Shown: positions 9,273 through 18,802, numbered from the stretch's first letter. The stretch is 57,349 nt of DNA from Salinisphaera orenii subsp. halophila YIM 95161 (GCF_003732545.1 NZ_AYKF01000067.1:1-57349); one strand, 5' to 3'. Program-made: numbers and translations. The notes: generated from the sequence alone by a model not told the origin.

Positions 9273-10019
9273 ATGAGCCAGAAGAAGCCGACCTATCGAC
9301 GCATATTGCTGAAACTCAGTGGCGAGGCCCTGATGGGCCAGTCGGACTACGGTATTTCCGCCGATGTGGCCGAGCGGCTCGCTCGCGAACTGGCTGAGTT
9401 GATCGAGGCCGGCGTGCAGGTGGCGCTGGTCGTCGGCGGCGGCAACATCTTCCGCGGCGTGGGTCTGGCCGGGCGCGGCATGGATCGGGTGACCGGCGAC
9501 CAGATGGGCATGCTCGCCACCGTGATCAACGCGCTGGCCCTGCAGGATGCGATCGAGAACCAGGGCATGACCGCCCGGGTGATGTCGGCGATCCGGATCA
9601 ATCAGGTGTGCGAGGACTACATCCGCCGTCGTGCGATCCGGCATCTCGAGAAGGGCCGGGTGGCGATCTTCGCGGCGGGCACGGGCAATCCGTTCTTCAC
9701 GACCGATTCGGCGGCGAGCCTGCGGGCGATCGAGATCAACGCCGATCTCATGCTCAAGGCGACCAAGGTCGACGGCATCTACAGCGCCGATCCGGTCAGC
9801 GACAGCAGCGCCCGCCGCTACACGCATCTCACCTACGACGAGGTCATCGACCAGCGTCTGGCGGTCATGGACACGACGGCGATCGTGCTCTGCCGCGACA
9901 ACGGCATGCCGCTACGGGTGTTCGACATCAATCGCGCGGGGGATCTGTTGCGGATCGTCGACGGCGCCACCGATGTCGGCACGCTGGTCGACAACAATAC
10001 GACGAGAGCCACAGCATGA
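9273..10019 (+). CDS. pyrH: UMP kinase PyrH
   Basis: Phosphorylates UMP to UDP in pyrimidine synthesis and belongs to the amino-acid-kinase family. It has 248 residues from ATG 9273. A TTG two codons upstream is possible but less likely. Motifs: KLSGEAL (14-20), the nucleotide-binding [10 protein letters not shown] (53-62), [13 protein letters not shown] and [13 protein letters not shown]. Because a terminator follows tsf, pyrH needs its own promoter. An extended -10-like TGTTATCTT at 9217-9225 is a candidate, with no clear -35. Its stop overlaps the frr ATG (ATGA), so it starts the pyrH-frr-uppS-cdsA unit. Confidence 0.97.
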   Translation: MSQKKPTYRRILLKLSGEALMGQSDYGISADVAERLARELAELIEAGVQVALVVGGGNIFRGVGLAGRGMDRVTGDQMGMLATVINALALQDAIENQGMTARVMSAIRINQVCEDYIRRRAIRHLEKGRVAIFAAGTGNPFFTTDSAASLRAIEINADLMLKATKVDGIYSADPVSDSSARRYTHLTYDEVIDQRLAVMDTTAIVLCRDNGMPLRVFDINRAGDLLRIVDGATDVGTLVDNNTTRATA

Positions 10020-10573
10020 TCGAGGACATCTACAAGGATACCCAGCAGCGCATGGACAAGACCATCAGCGTCATGCGCGACAATTTCAGCAAGATCCGCA
10101 CCGGTCGGGCGAGCACGAGCCTGCTCGATCACGTGACCGTCGACTACTACGGCACCGAAGTGCCGATCAATCAGGCCGCCAACGTGTCCGTCGAGGATGC
10201 GCGCACGATCACGATCCAGCCGTGGGAGAAGTCCATGGTGAGCAAGATCGAGAAGGCGATCATGGGCGCGGATCTCGGTCTCAATCCGTCGACGGCAGGC
10301 GAAGTCATCCGCATCGTGCTGCCGCCGTTGACCGAGGAGCGCCGCAAGGACCTGGTCAAGGTGATCCGGGCCGAGGCCGAGGATGCGCGGGTCGCGGTCC
10401 GCAACGTGCGTCGCGATGCCAACGCCACGGTCAAGGAGCTGCTCAACGACAAGGACATCAGCGCCGACGACCAGCATGCCGCTGAGGCGCATATCCAGAA
10501 GCTGACCGATCAGCACGTCGCCCGCATCGATAGCCTGCTCCAGGACAAGGAGCAGGAAATCATGACGGTTTGA
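10016..10573 (+). CDS. frr: Ribosome recycling factor
   Basis: Works with EF-G to split post-termination ribosomes. Its 185 residues are the family's exact length. Typical segments: KIRTGRAS (about 27-34), the [20 protein letters not shown] domain, the IQPWEKS motif, [11 protein letters not shown] and [14 protein letters not shown]. The ATG overlaps the pyrH stop codon by 4 bases, giving translational coupling. The gene order pyrH-frr is universal in gammaproteobacteria. Confidence 0.98.
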   Translation: MIEDIYKDTQQRMDKTISVMRDNFSKIRTGRASTSLLDHVTVDYYGTEVPINQAANVSVEDARTITIQPWEKSMVSKIEKAIMGADLGLNPSTAGEVIRIVLPPLTEERRKDLVKVIRAEAEDARVAVRNVRRDANATVKELLNDKDISADDQHAAEAHIQKLTDQHVARIDSLLQDKEQEIMTV

Positions 10574-10596
10574 GCCATCACGCGGACGTCGCTGCC

Positions 10597-11319
10597 ATGA
10601 CTGTTCCCGAACATGTGGCCGTCATCATGGACGGCAACGGCCGCTGGGCGAACGCGCGTGGTCTGCCGCGCGCCGCCGGTCATCGGGCGGGCGCGCGCGC
10701 GGCCCGGGCGATCGTCGAGAGCGCCCGCGAGACCGGTATCCGGGTGCTGACGGTCTTCGCCTTCTCCAGTGAGAACTGGCAGCGTCCGCGTGCGGAAGTC
10801 CGGCTGCTGCTGGACCTGTTTCGCCGGACGATCCAGCGCGAGCTCGGTTCGCTCCACGACAACAACGTGCGCCTGAGTTTCATCGGCGAGCGCGACCATT
10901 TCTCCGCCGGCTTGCAGCGCGCCATGGAGACCGCGGAGACGCGCACGCGCGACAACGACGGTCTCGATCTGGTCGTTGCGGTCGACTTCGGCGGACGCTG
11001 GGACGTGGTGCGCGCCGCCCGCGAGATGGCGCGCGACTGCGCGGCCGGACGGCTGGATCCCGATGGCATCACGGAAGCGGTGTTCGGCCGCTATCGCAGC
11101 CTGGCGCACGTGCGCGAGCCCGATCTGTTCATCCGCACGGGCGGCGAGCGCCGGATCAGCAATTTCCTGCTCTGGGATCTTGCTTACAGCGAGCTCTACT
11201 TCACCGATCGTCTCTGGCCGGACTTCGATCGCGAGGCGCTGGAGGAAGCGATCGACTGGTATGCCCGCCGCGAGCGGCGCTTCGGTCGGTTGCCGGAGGC
11301 GGCCGCACCGGGCCGCTGA
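10597..11319 (+). CDS. uppS: Undecaprenyl diphosphate synthase (cis-prenyltransferase)
   Basis: Adds isopentenyl units to farnesyl-PP to make the C55 lipid carrier for peptidoglycan and O-antigen. It has 240 residues from ATG 10597. A TTG at 10570 that overlaps the frr stop would add nine residues. Family motifs: IMDGNGRWA with catalytic Asp12, FAFSSENW, NYGGRWD-like FGGRWD, PDLFIRTGGERRISNFLLW and ELYFTDRLWPDFD. It needs IPP and FPP, so an isoprenoid precursor pathway must exist in the cell even though dxr and ispD/ispF are missing from their usual neighbourhoods here. It is followed two bases later by cdsA. Confidence 0.97.
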   Translation: MTVPEHVAVIMDGNGRWANARGLPRAAGHRAGARAARAIVESARETGIRVLTVFAFSSENWQRPRAEVRLLLDLFRRTIQRELGSLHDNNVRLSFIGERDHFSAGLQRAMETAETRTRDNDGLDLVVAVDFGGRWDVVRAAREMARDCAAGRLDPDGITEAVFGRYRSLAHVREPDLFIRTGGERRISNFLLWDLAYSELYFTDRLWPDFDREALEEAIDWYARRERRFGRLPEAAAPGR

Positions 11320-11321
11320 GC

Positions 11322-12152
11322 ATGCTGGCCACGCGAATCGCGACCGCGGCCGTGGTGGTGCCCATCGCGGTCCTGGGCATGCTGTTTCTGCCGACCGGCG
11401 CGATCGCGCTCGTATTCTCGGCGCTGATGCTGCTCGGCGCCTGGGAATGGGGCGGCCTTGTGCGCCTCGAGACCACCGGTCGCGGTGTGTTCGTCGCGGT
11501 CGTTGCTGCGGTGATGGGCTTGGTCTTGCTTCTGCGCAACGCGCCGCTGCCGGTGAGCGCGGAACTGTTCGTGATCGGTCTGGCATGCCTTTGGTGGCTG
11601 GCCGCGATCGCCTGGATCGTGCGCTACCCGCAGGGCTGGTCCGACGTGCTTGGCCGCCTCGGCCCGGGTGCGGCCGTCGGCGTCGTCGCGCTGGTTGCGC
11701 CGGTCGCTGCGGTGACCTATCTGCACCAGAGCGACGACGGCGTGCTGTTGCTGCTGACGTTGTTCGTGCTCGTCTGGACGGCGGACACCGGCGCCTATTT
11801 CGCCGGCAAGGCCTTTGGCCGCCACAAGCTGGCGCCGCGCGTCAGTCCGGGCAAGACGATCGAGGGCGCTGTGGGCGGTCTGGTCGCCGCCATGATCATG
11901 GGCGCTGCGGCCGCATGGCTGCTCGGTTACGGCGGTGGGCGTACAATCGCCTTCATGGTGCTGGCCGGCTGGGTCGCGGCCGTTTCGATAGTCGGCGATC
12001 TCACGATCAGCATGTTCAAGCGACACGCACAGCGCAAGGACAGCGGTATGCTGTTTCCGGGCCACGGCGGCGTGCTGGACCGTCTCGACAGCGTGCTCGC
12101 GGCCGCGCCGTGGTTTGTTGCCGGGCTGCACTGGCTGCCGGCGCAGGTCTAG
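11322..12152 (+). CDS. cdsA: Phosphatidate cytidylyltransferase CdsA
   Basis: An inner-membrane enzyme that makes CDP-diacylglycerol from phosphatidate and CTP, the branch point of phospholipid synthesis. It has 276 residues with about eight hydrophobic segments. The full family signature is present at 230-256: SMFKRHAQRKDSG followed by GHGGVLDRLD. Other conserved stretches are WTADTGAYFAGKAFGRHK and SPGKTIEGAVGG. It starts two bases after uppS. In most gammaproteobacteria with this order dxr would follow. Here a 105-base gap leads straight to rseP. Confidence 0.97.
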   Translation: MLATRIATAAVVVPIAVLGMLFLPTGAIALVFSALMLLGAWEWGGLVRLETTGRGVFVAVVAAVMGLVLLLRNAPLPVSAELFVIGLACLWWLAAIAWIVRYPQGWSDVLGRLGPGAAVGVVALVAPVAAVTYLHQSDDGVLLLLTLFVLVWTADTGAYFAGKAFGRHKLAPRVSPGKTIEGAVGGLVAAMIMGAAAAWLLGYGGGRTIAFMVLAGWVAAVSIVGDLTISMFKRHAQRKDSGMLFPGHGGVLDRLDSVLAAAPWFVAGLHWLPAQV

Positions 12153-12257
12153 CTGCAATCGGGAATTTTCGTCACCGAGGGATCATGTCGGCAGCGCCGC
12201 GGTCGAAGGCCGTGACGCCGTGCCGCGCATCGCCGTTCACAGGGAGCATCAAAACGC

Positions 12258-13619
12258 ATGTCTGACTGGCTGATGTCGGTACCGGCATTCATCGTGGCGA
12301 TCGGCATCCTCGTCGCGGTCCACGAATACGGCCACTTCTGGGTCGCGCGTCGGATGGGCGTGAAGGTGCTGCGGTATTCGATCGGCTTCGGCACGCGTAT
12401 CTGGGGCTTCACCGGTCGCCGTTCCGGAGTCGAGTACTGGCTGTCGGCGATTCCGCTGGGCGGTTACGTCAAGATGCTCGACGAGCGGGAAGGGGCGGTC
12501 GCCGAATCGGAGAAGCCCTACGCCTTCAACCGACAGCATCCGGCCAAGCGGATCGCCATCGTCGCCGCGGGCCCGGGCGTCAACTTCCTGTTCGCCATTC
12601 TGGCCTATTGGTTCGTGTTCATGATCGGCGTCGCCGGCATCAAGCCGGTGATCGGTCCGGTCGCCGACGGCACGCTGGCGGCGGCCTCCGGCCTGCAGGC
12701 CCGGGACGAGATCGTGGCGATCGACGACCGTGCGGTGGGTGACTGGCAGGAGCTGCGCCTGACGCTGCTCGACCGTGGCCTCGACGGCGATCCGATCACC
12801 CTCGATGTGGCGCGTCCGGACGCGGGTCGACGCTCGATCACCATCGATCTGAGCAGCGCGCCGTCCGATCCGGAAGCGCTGTTCGAACGCCTGGGGCTCG
12901 CCCCCTACCAGCCGCCGGCGACGCCGCGGATCGCGGGCGTGGTCGACGATTCCCCCGCGGCACGGGCGGGTCTCGAGAGCGGGGATGATGTCACGGCCAT
13001 CGACGGGCGGGCACTGGATTCGCCGCAGGCCCTGGTCGACTATGTCCAGGCGCGGCCGGGTGAACGCGTCGAACTGGACGTCACCCGCGACGGCGAACGG
13101 CTCACACTGCCGGTGACGCTGGCGCGGGTCGATAGCGACGACGGTGAGCCCCGCGGCCAGCTCGGGGCGCGCATCGGCGTCGATGCCGCGGCCTGGGATG
13201 CCATGCGCACCACGCGCCAGCTCGGCCCGCTGGCGGCGATTCCCGCCGCGGTCGACAAGACCTGGGAGGTCTCGGCGCTGACGGTGCGGCTGATGGCGCG
13301 CATGGTCACCGGCGATGTGTCCTGGCGCAACGTCAGCGGCCCCATTCAGATCGCCAACATCGCCGGTCAGACCGCGAGCGTCGGTCTGGAGGCGTTCGTC
13401 GGCTTCCTCGCACTGGTCAGCGTCAGTCTGGCGGTGCTCAACCTGTTGCCCGTCCCGGTGTTGGATGGGGGGCATCTTCTGTATTATTCGATCGAATGGA
13501 TACGGGGGCGGCCTCTGTCCGAGGCTGTACAGGTGGCGGGTCAGCAGGCGGGCATGGTTGCCCTGCTCATGCTCATGACTCTGGCTTTCTACAACGATAT
13601 CCTGCGCTTGCTCGGGTAG
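12258..13619 (+). CDS. rseP: Site-2 zinc metalloprotease RseP
   Basis: An intramembrane protease that cleaves anti-sigma factor RseA and remnant signal peptides. It has 453 residues. The zinc site HEYGHF (His22, Glu23, His26) lies in the first membrane segment and the third ligand region LDGGH near residue 402 in a C-terminal membrane segment. Two PDZ-like modules lie between (about 120-200 and 225-300), each with a GLQARDEIVAID- or GLESGDDVTAID-type core. GGGAG lies 8 bases before the ATG. It is followed 13 bases later by bamA, the normal envelope-stress pairing. Confidence 0.97.
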   Translation: MSDWLMSVPAFIVAIGILVAVHEYGHFWVARRMGVKVLRYSIGFGTRIWGFTGRRSGVEYWLSAIPLGGYVKMLDEREGAVAESEKPYAFNRQHPAKRIAIVAAGPGVNFLFAILAYWFVFMIGVAGIKPVIGPVADGTLAAASGLQARDEIVAIDDRAVGDWQELRLTLLDRGLDGDPITLDVARPDAGRRSITIDLSSAPSDPEALFERLGLAPYQPPATPRIAGVVDDSPAARAGLESGDDVTAIDGRALDSPQALVDYVQARPGERVELDVTRDGERLTLPVTLARVDSDDGEPRGQLGARIGVDAAAWDAMRTTRQLGPLAAIPAAVDKTWEVSALTVRLMARMVTGDVSWRNVSGPIQIANIAGQTASVGLEAFVGFLALVSVSLAVLNLLPVPVLDGGHLLYYSIEWIRGRPLSEAVQVAGQQAGMVALLMLMTLAFYNDILRLLG

Positions 13620-13632
13620 CGGAGCTGTTTAT

Positions 13633-15975
13633 ATGCCTCGAATTCTGATGCGCGCGCTCGTCGTGCTGTTGTGTTTCTATGCCGCCGGCGCGTGGGCTCA
13701 GTATGACTTTCGCGTGCAGGACGTGCGGGTGACCGGCGTCCAACGGCTCGAACCCGGCACGGTACTGACCTATCTGCCCCTTTCGACCGGCGACCGGCTG
13801 AGCCAGGCGCGTGCGCAACAGGCGATCCGCGCCCTCTACGATACCGGCCTGTTCGAGAACGTCACGCTGCAGCGCGAAGGCAACACCCTCGTGGTGGACG
13901 TCGTCGAGCGTCCGGAGATCGCGCGCTTCACGATCGAGGGCAACGAGCAGATCGGTGGCGATCAGCTCAAGAAGAGCCTCGAACAGCAGGGGCTGGCCCA
14001 GGGCGAGCTCTACAAGCGCTCTCTCGTGGATCAGCTCGATCAGGAACTGCGGCGCCAGTACTATGCCAACGGCTACTACAGCGTCCAGCTCGACAGCGAG
14101 GTCACCGAGCTCGACAACAACCGCGTCGCGATCGATATCGATGTCCAGGAGGGGCCGGTGGCCTCGATCAAGGACATCAACATCATCGGCAACGAGCGCT
14201 TCTCCGACGATCAGCTGCGTGACGTGTTCCAGCTTGAATCGAGCGCGCCGTTCTACACGCATCCGCTGACCTTCTGGCGCGACCGCGACCGTTATTCGCG
14301 AGAGCGGCTGCTCGGTGACCTGGAATCGCTGAACTCGTTCTATCAGGACCGCGGCTACATCCGCTTCAACGTGTCCTCGATCCAGGTGTCGCTGTCGCCG
14401 GACAAGCGCGACATTTTCTTGACGATCAACGTCGACGAGGGCGCGCAGTACACGATCAGCGACTACGAATTCGCCGGCGACATGATCGTGCCCGAGACGA
14501 CGCTGCAGCGTCTGGTCGACGTGGAGGCCGGCGAGATCTTCCGTCGCAGCGAGGTCGACGGTTCGGCCAGCCGCATCAGCTCCGGGCTGGCCGACTTCGG
14601 CTATGCCTTCGCCGAAGTCGATCCGCTGACCCAGGTCGACGAGGAGGACAAGACGGTCGATCTGACGTTCTTCATCGATCCCGGCAAGCGGGCCTACGTA
14701 CGTCAGATCACGTTCTCCGGCAACGAAAAGACCAACGACGAAACGCTGCGTCGCGAGATGCGCCAGTTCGAGGGCGCGCCGTTCTCGCGCAGTGGCGTCG
14801 AGCGCTCGCGCACCCGGCTGGCGCGTCTGCCCTTCATGCAGGACGTGCAGGTGGACACGCAGAAGGTCGCCGGCTCCGAGGATCTGGTGGACGTCAATTA
14901 CGACGTGTCCGAGCGTGCGGCCGGCACGCTGCAGTTCGGTGTCGGCTTCTCCGACGCCCAGGGCTTTCTGATCAATGGCAGCGTGTCGCACAGCAATTTC
15001 CGCGGCACCGGCAACAAGGTCAGCCTGCAGGCCGAGACCAACGACTACGCGCGTAGCGTGGGCGCGAGCTGGACCGATCCCTACTTCACCGACGAGGGCG
15101 TTTCGCGCACGATCTCCGCGTTCTATCGTGACACCGATCAGCTCATTCGCATCGGTTCCGGCTTCGATCTGAACTCGGTCGGCGGCGCGATGACGTTCGG
15201 CCTGCCAATCACCGAGTATTCGCAGATCCGTGCGGGGCTTGGCGTCGAGCGCAACGAAATCAACTCCGCGGTCAATCGTGACGGCGAGCAGCGTCTGTCC
15301 GACGAGCTTGCCGAGTTCATTAACGAGAACGGCCGCGAGGCCACGACCTACGAGTTGCAGACGGGTTGGCAGCGCGACACGCGCAACCGCACGTTCTTCG
15401 CCACCCGCGGCTCGAATTCCCAGGTCGAGTTCAACATCAAGGGCCCGGGCTCGGATCTCGAGTACTACGACGTCAGCTTCGAGCACCAGCGCTATTTCCG
15501 TATCGGCGCCTGGATTCCGGGGCTGTCGGACAAGGTCGTGCTGCAGACCGACGGCCGCATCGCCCAGACCGATATCTGGGGGCAGGGCGAAGACGTACCA
15601 CCCTACGACAACTTCTTCGGCGGCGGCGCGCGCTCGGTGCGCGGCTTCTCGAACGGCGGCATCGGCCCGCAGGACTCCTTCGATAATCCCTACGGCGGCC
15701 AGTTCCTCACGACTCTGCAGAATGAGCTCGTGATTCCGACCTTCCTCGAGTCGGACAACAAGTCGACGCGTCTGGCCGCGTTCTACGACATCGGCAGCGT
15801 GTACGAGGAAGCCAGCGATTTCGACGCCAGTGAGCTGCGCAAGTCGGCGGGTGTTGCCTTCTACTGGTTCACCCCGTTCTTCGGTCTGCTGCGCGTGAGT
15901 TACGCCGCCTACGTCGACGGTCAGCCGGGAGACGATACCGATCGCTTCCAGTTCTCCTTCGGTGTGGGGCTGTAG
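13633..15975 (+). CDS. bamA: Outer-membrane assembly factor BamA
   Basis: The central Omp85 subunit of the BAM complex, which inserts beta-barrel proteins into the outer membrane. It has 780 residues. A signal peptide (about 1-22) ends at AGAWA-QYDF. Five POTRA domains (about 23-420) and a 16-strand barrel follow. The loop-6 VRGF motif is near residue 669 (ARSVRGFSNGG). The C-terminal strand ends QFSFGVGL, so the last residue is Leu rather than the commoner Phe or Trp of a beta-signal. The gene lies between rseP and skp, as in other gammaproteobacteria. Confidence 0.97.
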   Translation: MPRILMRALVVLLCFYAAGAWAQYDFRVQDVRVTGVQRLEPGTVLTYLPLSTGDRLSQARAQQAIRALYDTGLFENVTLQREGNTLVVDVVERPEIARFTIEGNEQIGGDQLKKSLEQQGLAQGELYKRSLVDQLDQELRRQYYANGYYSVQLDSEVTELDNNRVAIDIDVQEGPVASIKDINIIGNERFSDDQLRDVFQLESSAPFYTHPLTFWRDRDRYSRERLLGDLESLNSFYQDRGYIRFNVSSIQVSLSPDKRDIFLTINVDEGAQYTISDYEFAGDMIVPETTLQRLVDVEAGEIFRRSEVDGSASRISSGLADFGYAFAEVDPLTQVDEEDKTVDLTFFIDPGKRAYVRQITFSGNEKTNDETLRREMRQFEGAPFSRSGVERSRTRLARLPFMQDVQVDTQKVAGSEDLVDVNYDVSERAAGTLQFGVGFSDAQGFLINGSVSHSNFRGTGNKVSLQAETNDYARSVGASWTDPYFTDEGVSRTISAFYRDTDQLIRIGSGFDLNSVGGAMTFGLPITEYSQIRAGLGVERNEINSAVNRDGEQRLSDELAEFINENGREATTYELQTGWQRDTRNRTFFATRGSNSQVEFNIKGPGSDLEYYDVSFEHQRYFRIGAWIPGLSDKVVLQTDGRIAQTDIWGQGEDVPPYDNFFGGGARSVRGFSNGGIGPQDSFDNPYGGQFLTTLQNELVIPTFLESDNKSTRLAAFYDIGSVYEEASDFDASELRKSAGVAFYWFTPFFGLLRVSYAAYVDGQPGDDTDRFQFSFGVGL

Positions 15976-16009
15976 CGCCGCGCCTGCGCTGCCTTGTCCA
16001 GGAGCGACC

Positions 16010-16522
16010 ATGACCCATCTGCGGTACGCCTTCGTGCTGATGTTCGGCCTGCTGCTGGCGTCGGTGGCAGTGTCTGCACCCGCGCAGACACCGCGGATCG
16101 GCGTCGTCGACGTTGATCGGCTGGTCAGCGAATCCCCGCAGGCCAGCCGTGCGCGAACCAGCATGGCCAAGCAGTTCGCCAAGCGAAAGAACGAGCTGGA
16201 GGCCGCCTCCGAGAGTCTGCGCCAGGATATGGAGCGGCTGAATCGGGACGGTTCGGTGATGAGCGAAGACGATCGGGCCCGGCTCCAGACCCGTATCCGT
16301 GAGCGCCAGCGGGAGCTGCAGATGCGCCAGGGCCAGTACAACGACGACGTGGCCGAGGCCGAGCAAAAGGAGTTCAAGCGGATGCGCGCTGATATCCGCG
16401 GCGTGATCGACGCCTACGCCCGGGAGCAAGGTTTCGATCTCATGCTCGGCGACGGCGTGCTCTATGCGACCGAGGCGATCGACGTCACCGACGAGATTCT
16501 CGACCGCCTGAAGCAGCGCTGA
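16010..16522 (+). CDS. skp: Periplasmic chaperone Skp (OmpH)
   Basis: A trimeric holdase for unfolded outer-membrane proteins on their way to BAM. It has 170 residues. The start is ATG 16010, with AGGAG eight bases upstream. The ORF extends further 5' but only into the bamA end. A signal peptide (about 1-24, cleavage after SAPA) is followed by the RIGVVDVDRLVSESPQA strand and a charged coiled-coil tentacle (about 50-135) rich in Arg, Glu and Gln, then a C-terminal VIDAYAREQGFDLMLGDG segment typical of the OmpH family. It sits between bamA and lpxD. Confidence 0.94.
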   Translation: MTHLRYAFVLMFGLLLASVAVSAPAQTPRIGVVDVDRLVSESPQASRARTSMAKQFAKRKNELEAASESLRQDMERLNRDGSVMSEDDRARLQTRIRERQRELQMRQGQYNDDVAEAEQKEFKRMRADIRGVIDAYAREQGFDLMLGDGVLYATEAIDVTDEILDRLKQR

Positions 16523-16523
16523 C

Positions 16524-17576
16524 GTGTCGCATCATTCCGGTTACGAGACCACGCTCGGCGCGATAGCCGAGCAGTTCGACCTCGAGCTCGCCTTGGGGGA
16601 TCCGGGCGCGCGGCTGGACGGCGTCTGTGCGCTGACCCCCGGCCGCGACGCCGGTCTGGCCTTCGCCGAGAGTGAGGCGCAGGCCGACGCCCTGGCCGCG
16701 ACCGGCGCGACGGCGGTCATTCTGACCGCGGCGCTGGCGCCGCGCTGCCCCGTGGCGGCGCTGGTCTGCGAGCGCCCGCGGCTGGCGTTCGCCCGGGCGG
16801 CGAGCGTGTTCGAGCCGGCGCCGCCGGCGGCCGGCGTGCACCCGAGTGCGGTCGTCGAGCCCGGCGCGCGTGTCGACCCTGGAGCCAGTATCGGGCCGCA
16901 GGCGGTGGTTGGGGCGGATGCGGTGCTCGAAGCGGGCGTCGTGGTCGGGCCGTCGAGCGTGATCGGGGCGCGAGCGCGCATCGGGACCGATACGCGTATC
17001 GAGGCCAACGTCAGCGTCGGCGACGGCGTCGTCATCGGTGCCCGGGTGCGCATCGAGGCCAATGCCGCGATCGGCGGTCGCGGCTTCGGTCTCGTTCACA
17101 ACGGCCAGGGGTGGGACCCGATCCCGCAGCTCGGAGGCGTGCGCATCGATGACGACGTCGAGGTCGGGGCCGGCACCACGATCGATCGCGGCGCCATCGA
17201 CGATACGGTCATCGGCCCCGGCGTGAAGCTGGACGATCAGGTCCATATCGGCCACAACTGCGTCATCGGCGCGCATACGGTGGTCGCGGGCTGTACGGGC
17301 ATCGCCGGTTCCTGCACCATCGGGGCGCACTGCATGATCGGCGGCGGCGTGGGCATCGGCGATCACGTCACGGTCGTCGACGGCGTGATCATCACCGCCG
17401 CCAGCCAGGTGCCCAAGGACATCACTGCGGCCGGCGTATACTCGTCGACCCTGCGCGCGATGCCGGCGGGCAAGTGGCGCAAGCGTCTGGCGCTGTTTCG
17501 CCAGCTCGACCGGATCGAGCGCCGTCTGCGCCGGGTGGAGCGGCCCGGCGCTTTCACAGGAGACAAGGACGAATGA
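16524..17576 (+). CDS. lpxD: UDP-3-O-acylglucosamine N-acyltransferase LpxD
   Basis: The third lipid A enzyme, which adds a 3-hydroxyacyl chain from ACP to UDP-3-O-acyl-glucosamine. It has 350 residues from GTG 16524, one base after skp. An N-terminal uridine-binding domain (about 1-100) is followed by a left-handed beta-helix of hexapeptide repeats (about 105-320). The catalytic-His region [12 protein letters not shown] is near residue 243. Segments [22 protein letters not shown] and [17 protein letters not shown] are family hallmarks. Its stop overlaps the fabZ ATG. Confidence 0.96.
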   Translation: MSHHSGYETTLGAIAEQFDLELALGDPGARLDGVCALTPGRDAGLAFAESEAQADALAATGATAVILTAALAPRCPVAALVCERPRLAFARAASVFEPAPPAAGVHPSAVVEPGARVDPGASIGPQAVVGADAVLEAGVVVGPSSVIGARARIGTDTRIEANVSVGDGVVIGARVRIEANAAIGGRGFGLVHNGQGWDPIPQLGGVRIDDDVEVGAGTTIDRGAIDDTVIGPGVKLDDQVHIGHNCVIGAHTVVAGCTGIAGSCTIGAHCMIGGGVGIGDHVTVVDGVIITAASQVPKDITAAGVYSSTLRAMPAGKWRKRLALFRQLDRIERRLRRVERPGAFTGDKDE

Positions 17577-18022
17577 GCGAGCAAGACGACATCCGGGCGA
17601 TCATGCGGCAGCTGCCGCACCGGTTTCCCTTTCTGCTGGTGGACCGCGTGCTCTCGTGCGAGCCGGGCCAGTCCATCACCGCGATCAAGAACGTGACCAT
17701 CAACGAGCCGTTCTTCCCCGGCCATTTCCCGGAGCATCCGGTGATGCCGGGCGTGCTCATCCTCGAGGCGCTGGCGCAGGCGGGCCTGATTCTGGGCATG
17801 CGTACGGTCGAGTCCGAGGAGGGCACCATCGTCTACTTCGCCGGGATCGACAAGGCGCGCTTCAAGCGTCAGGTTGTACCGGGCGATCAGCTGCTGCTCA
17901 AGCTCGTGGTCGGCTCGGCCAAGAAGCGTCTCTGGCGTTTCGATGCCGAAGCCTGGGTGGGCGACGAGCTGGCCTGCCGCGCGCAGATGATGGCGATTCC
18001 GGGGAAGGCCGATGCCAGTTGA
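17573..18022 (+). CDS. fabZ: (3R)-hydroxyacyl-ACP dehydratase FabZ
   Basis: A hot-dog-fold dehydratase of type II fatty acid synthesis. It competes with LpxA for 3-hydroxyacyl-ACP, so it balances phospholipid and lipid A supply. It has 149 residues from ATG 17573, which overlaps the lpxD stop as ATGA. Motifs: [10 protein letters not shown] (16-25), the catalytic His51 in [14 protein letters not shown] and Glu65 in LILEALAQ. The gene's 3' end overlaps lpxA by 11 bases. Location inside the lpx cluster distinguishes it from FabA. Confidence 0.97.
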   Translation: MSEQDDIRAIMRQLPHRFPFLLVDRVLSCEPGQSITAIKNVTINEPFFPGHFPEHPVMPGVLILEALAQAGLILGMRTVESEEGTIVYFAGIDKARFKRQVVPGDQLLLKLVVGSAKKRLWRFDAEAWVGDELACRAQMMAIPGKADAS

Positions 18023-18785
18023 TCCCAGCGCACAGGTCCATCCGGAGGCCCAGCTCGCAGACGACGTGGATGTCGGCCCGTTCTCGGTGATCGGCCCCAA
18101 CGTGCGCATCGGCGCGGGCACCCGCATCGGCCCGCACGCCGTGATAACGGGCCACACCCACATCGGTCGCGAGAACCACATATTCCAGTTCGTGTCGCTC
18201 GGCGCGGAGCCGCAGCATCGCGTCTACAAGGGCGAGCCGACGCGGCTGGTCATCGGCGATCGCAACACGTTCCGCGAATACTGCAGCGTGCACCGCGGCA
18301 CGACGATCGATCAGAGCGAGACCATCATCGGCGACGACAATCTGCTGATGGCCTATACCCACGTGGCTCACGACTGCGTGCTCGGCAACGGCATCACGAT
18401 GGCCAACGGGGCGAGTCTGGCCGGCCACGTCCGTATCGGCGATTTCTGTATTCTCGCCGGCTTCGCGCTGGTCTATCAGTTCCGGCGCGTGGGCACGATG
18501 GCGTTTCTGGCCTATTGCAGCGGCGTGCAGCAGGACGTGCCGGCATTCGTGCGCTCCTCGGGGGCGCCCGCCGAGCCCCACGGCATCAATTCCGTGGGCA
18601 TGCGCCGGCGCGGTTACTCCGAGGACGAAGTGGCCGCGGCGAAGCAGGCCTATCGCACCATCTATCGTTCCAAGCTGCGGCTGGATCAGGCCCGCGAGGC
18701 GCTGCGCGAGCCGGCCGAACACAGCGAGGCGGTGCGCGTCATGCTGGCGTCGCTGGACGCCGCCCAGCGCGGCATCATCCGCTAG
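18012..18785 (+). CDS. lpxA: UDP-N-acetylglucosamine O-acyltransferase LpxA
   Basis: The first lipid A enzyme, a trimeric left-handed beta-helix acyltransferase. It has 257 residues. The catalytic base is His120 in [11 protein letters not shown] (equivalent to E. coli His125). The C-terminal helical domain starts with [13 protein letters not shown]. The position equivalent to E. coli Gly173, the hydrocarbon ruler that sets acyl length, is Tyr168 (FLAYCSGV). A bulky residue there is expected to shorten the acceptor chain. The ATG lies inside the fabZ 3' end (11-base overlap). Confidence 0.96.
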   Translation: MPVDPSAQVHPEAQLADDVDVGPFSVIGPNVRIGAGTRIGPHAVITGHTHIGRENHIFQFVSLGAEPQHRVYKGEPTRLVIGDRNTFREYCSVHRGTTIDQSETIIGDDNLLMAYTHVAHDCVLGNGITMANGASLAGHVRIGDFCILAGFALVYQFRRVGTMAFLAYCSGVQQDVPAFVRSSGAPAEPHGINSVGMRRRGYSEDEVAAAKQAYRTIYRSKLRLDQAREALREPAEHSEAVRVMLASLDAAQRGIIR

Positions 18786-18802
18786 CGTCGCGGCGAGCGC
18801 GC

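Noticed and set aside
15940-15975. BamA ending in Leu rather than Phe/Trp as a sign of a defective beta-signal
   Set aside because: The rest of the last strand (QFSFGVGL) keeps the alternating hydrophobic pattern, and the protein is otherwise complete. Variation at this residue is plausible.
13573-16377. A 934-codon open frame antisense to bamA and skp
   Set aside because: Long antisense frames are expected in G+C-rich genes. The predicted protein has no family motifs, and the plus strand carries full-length bamA and skp.
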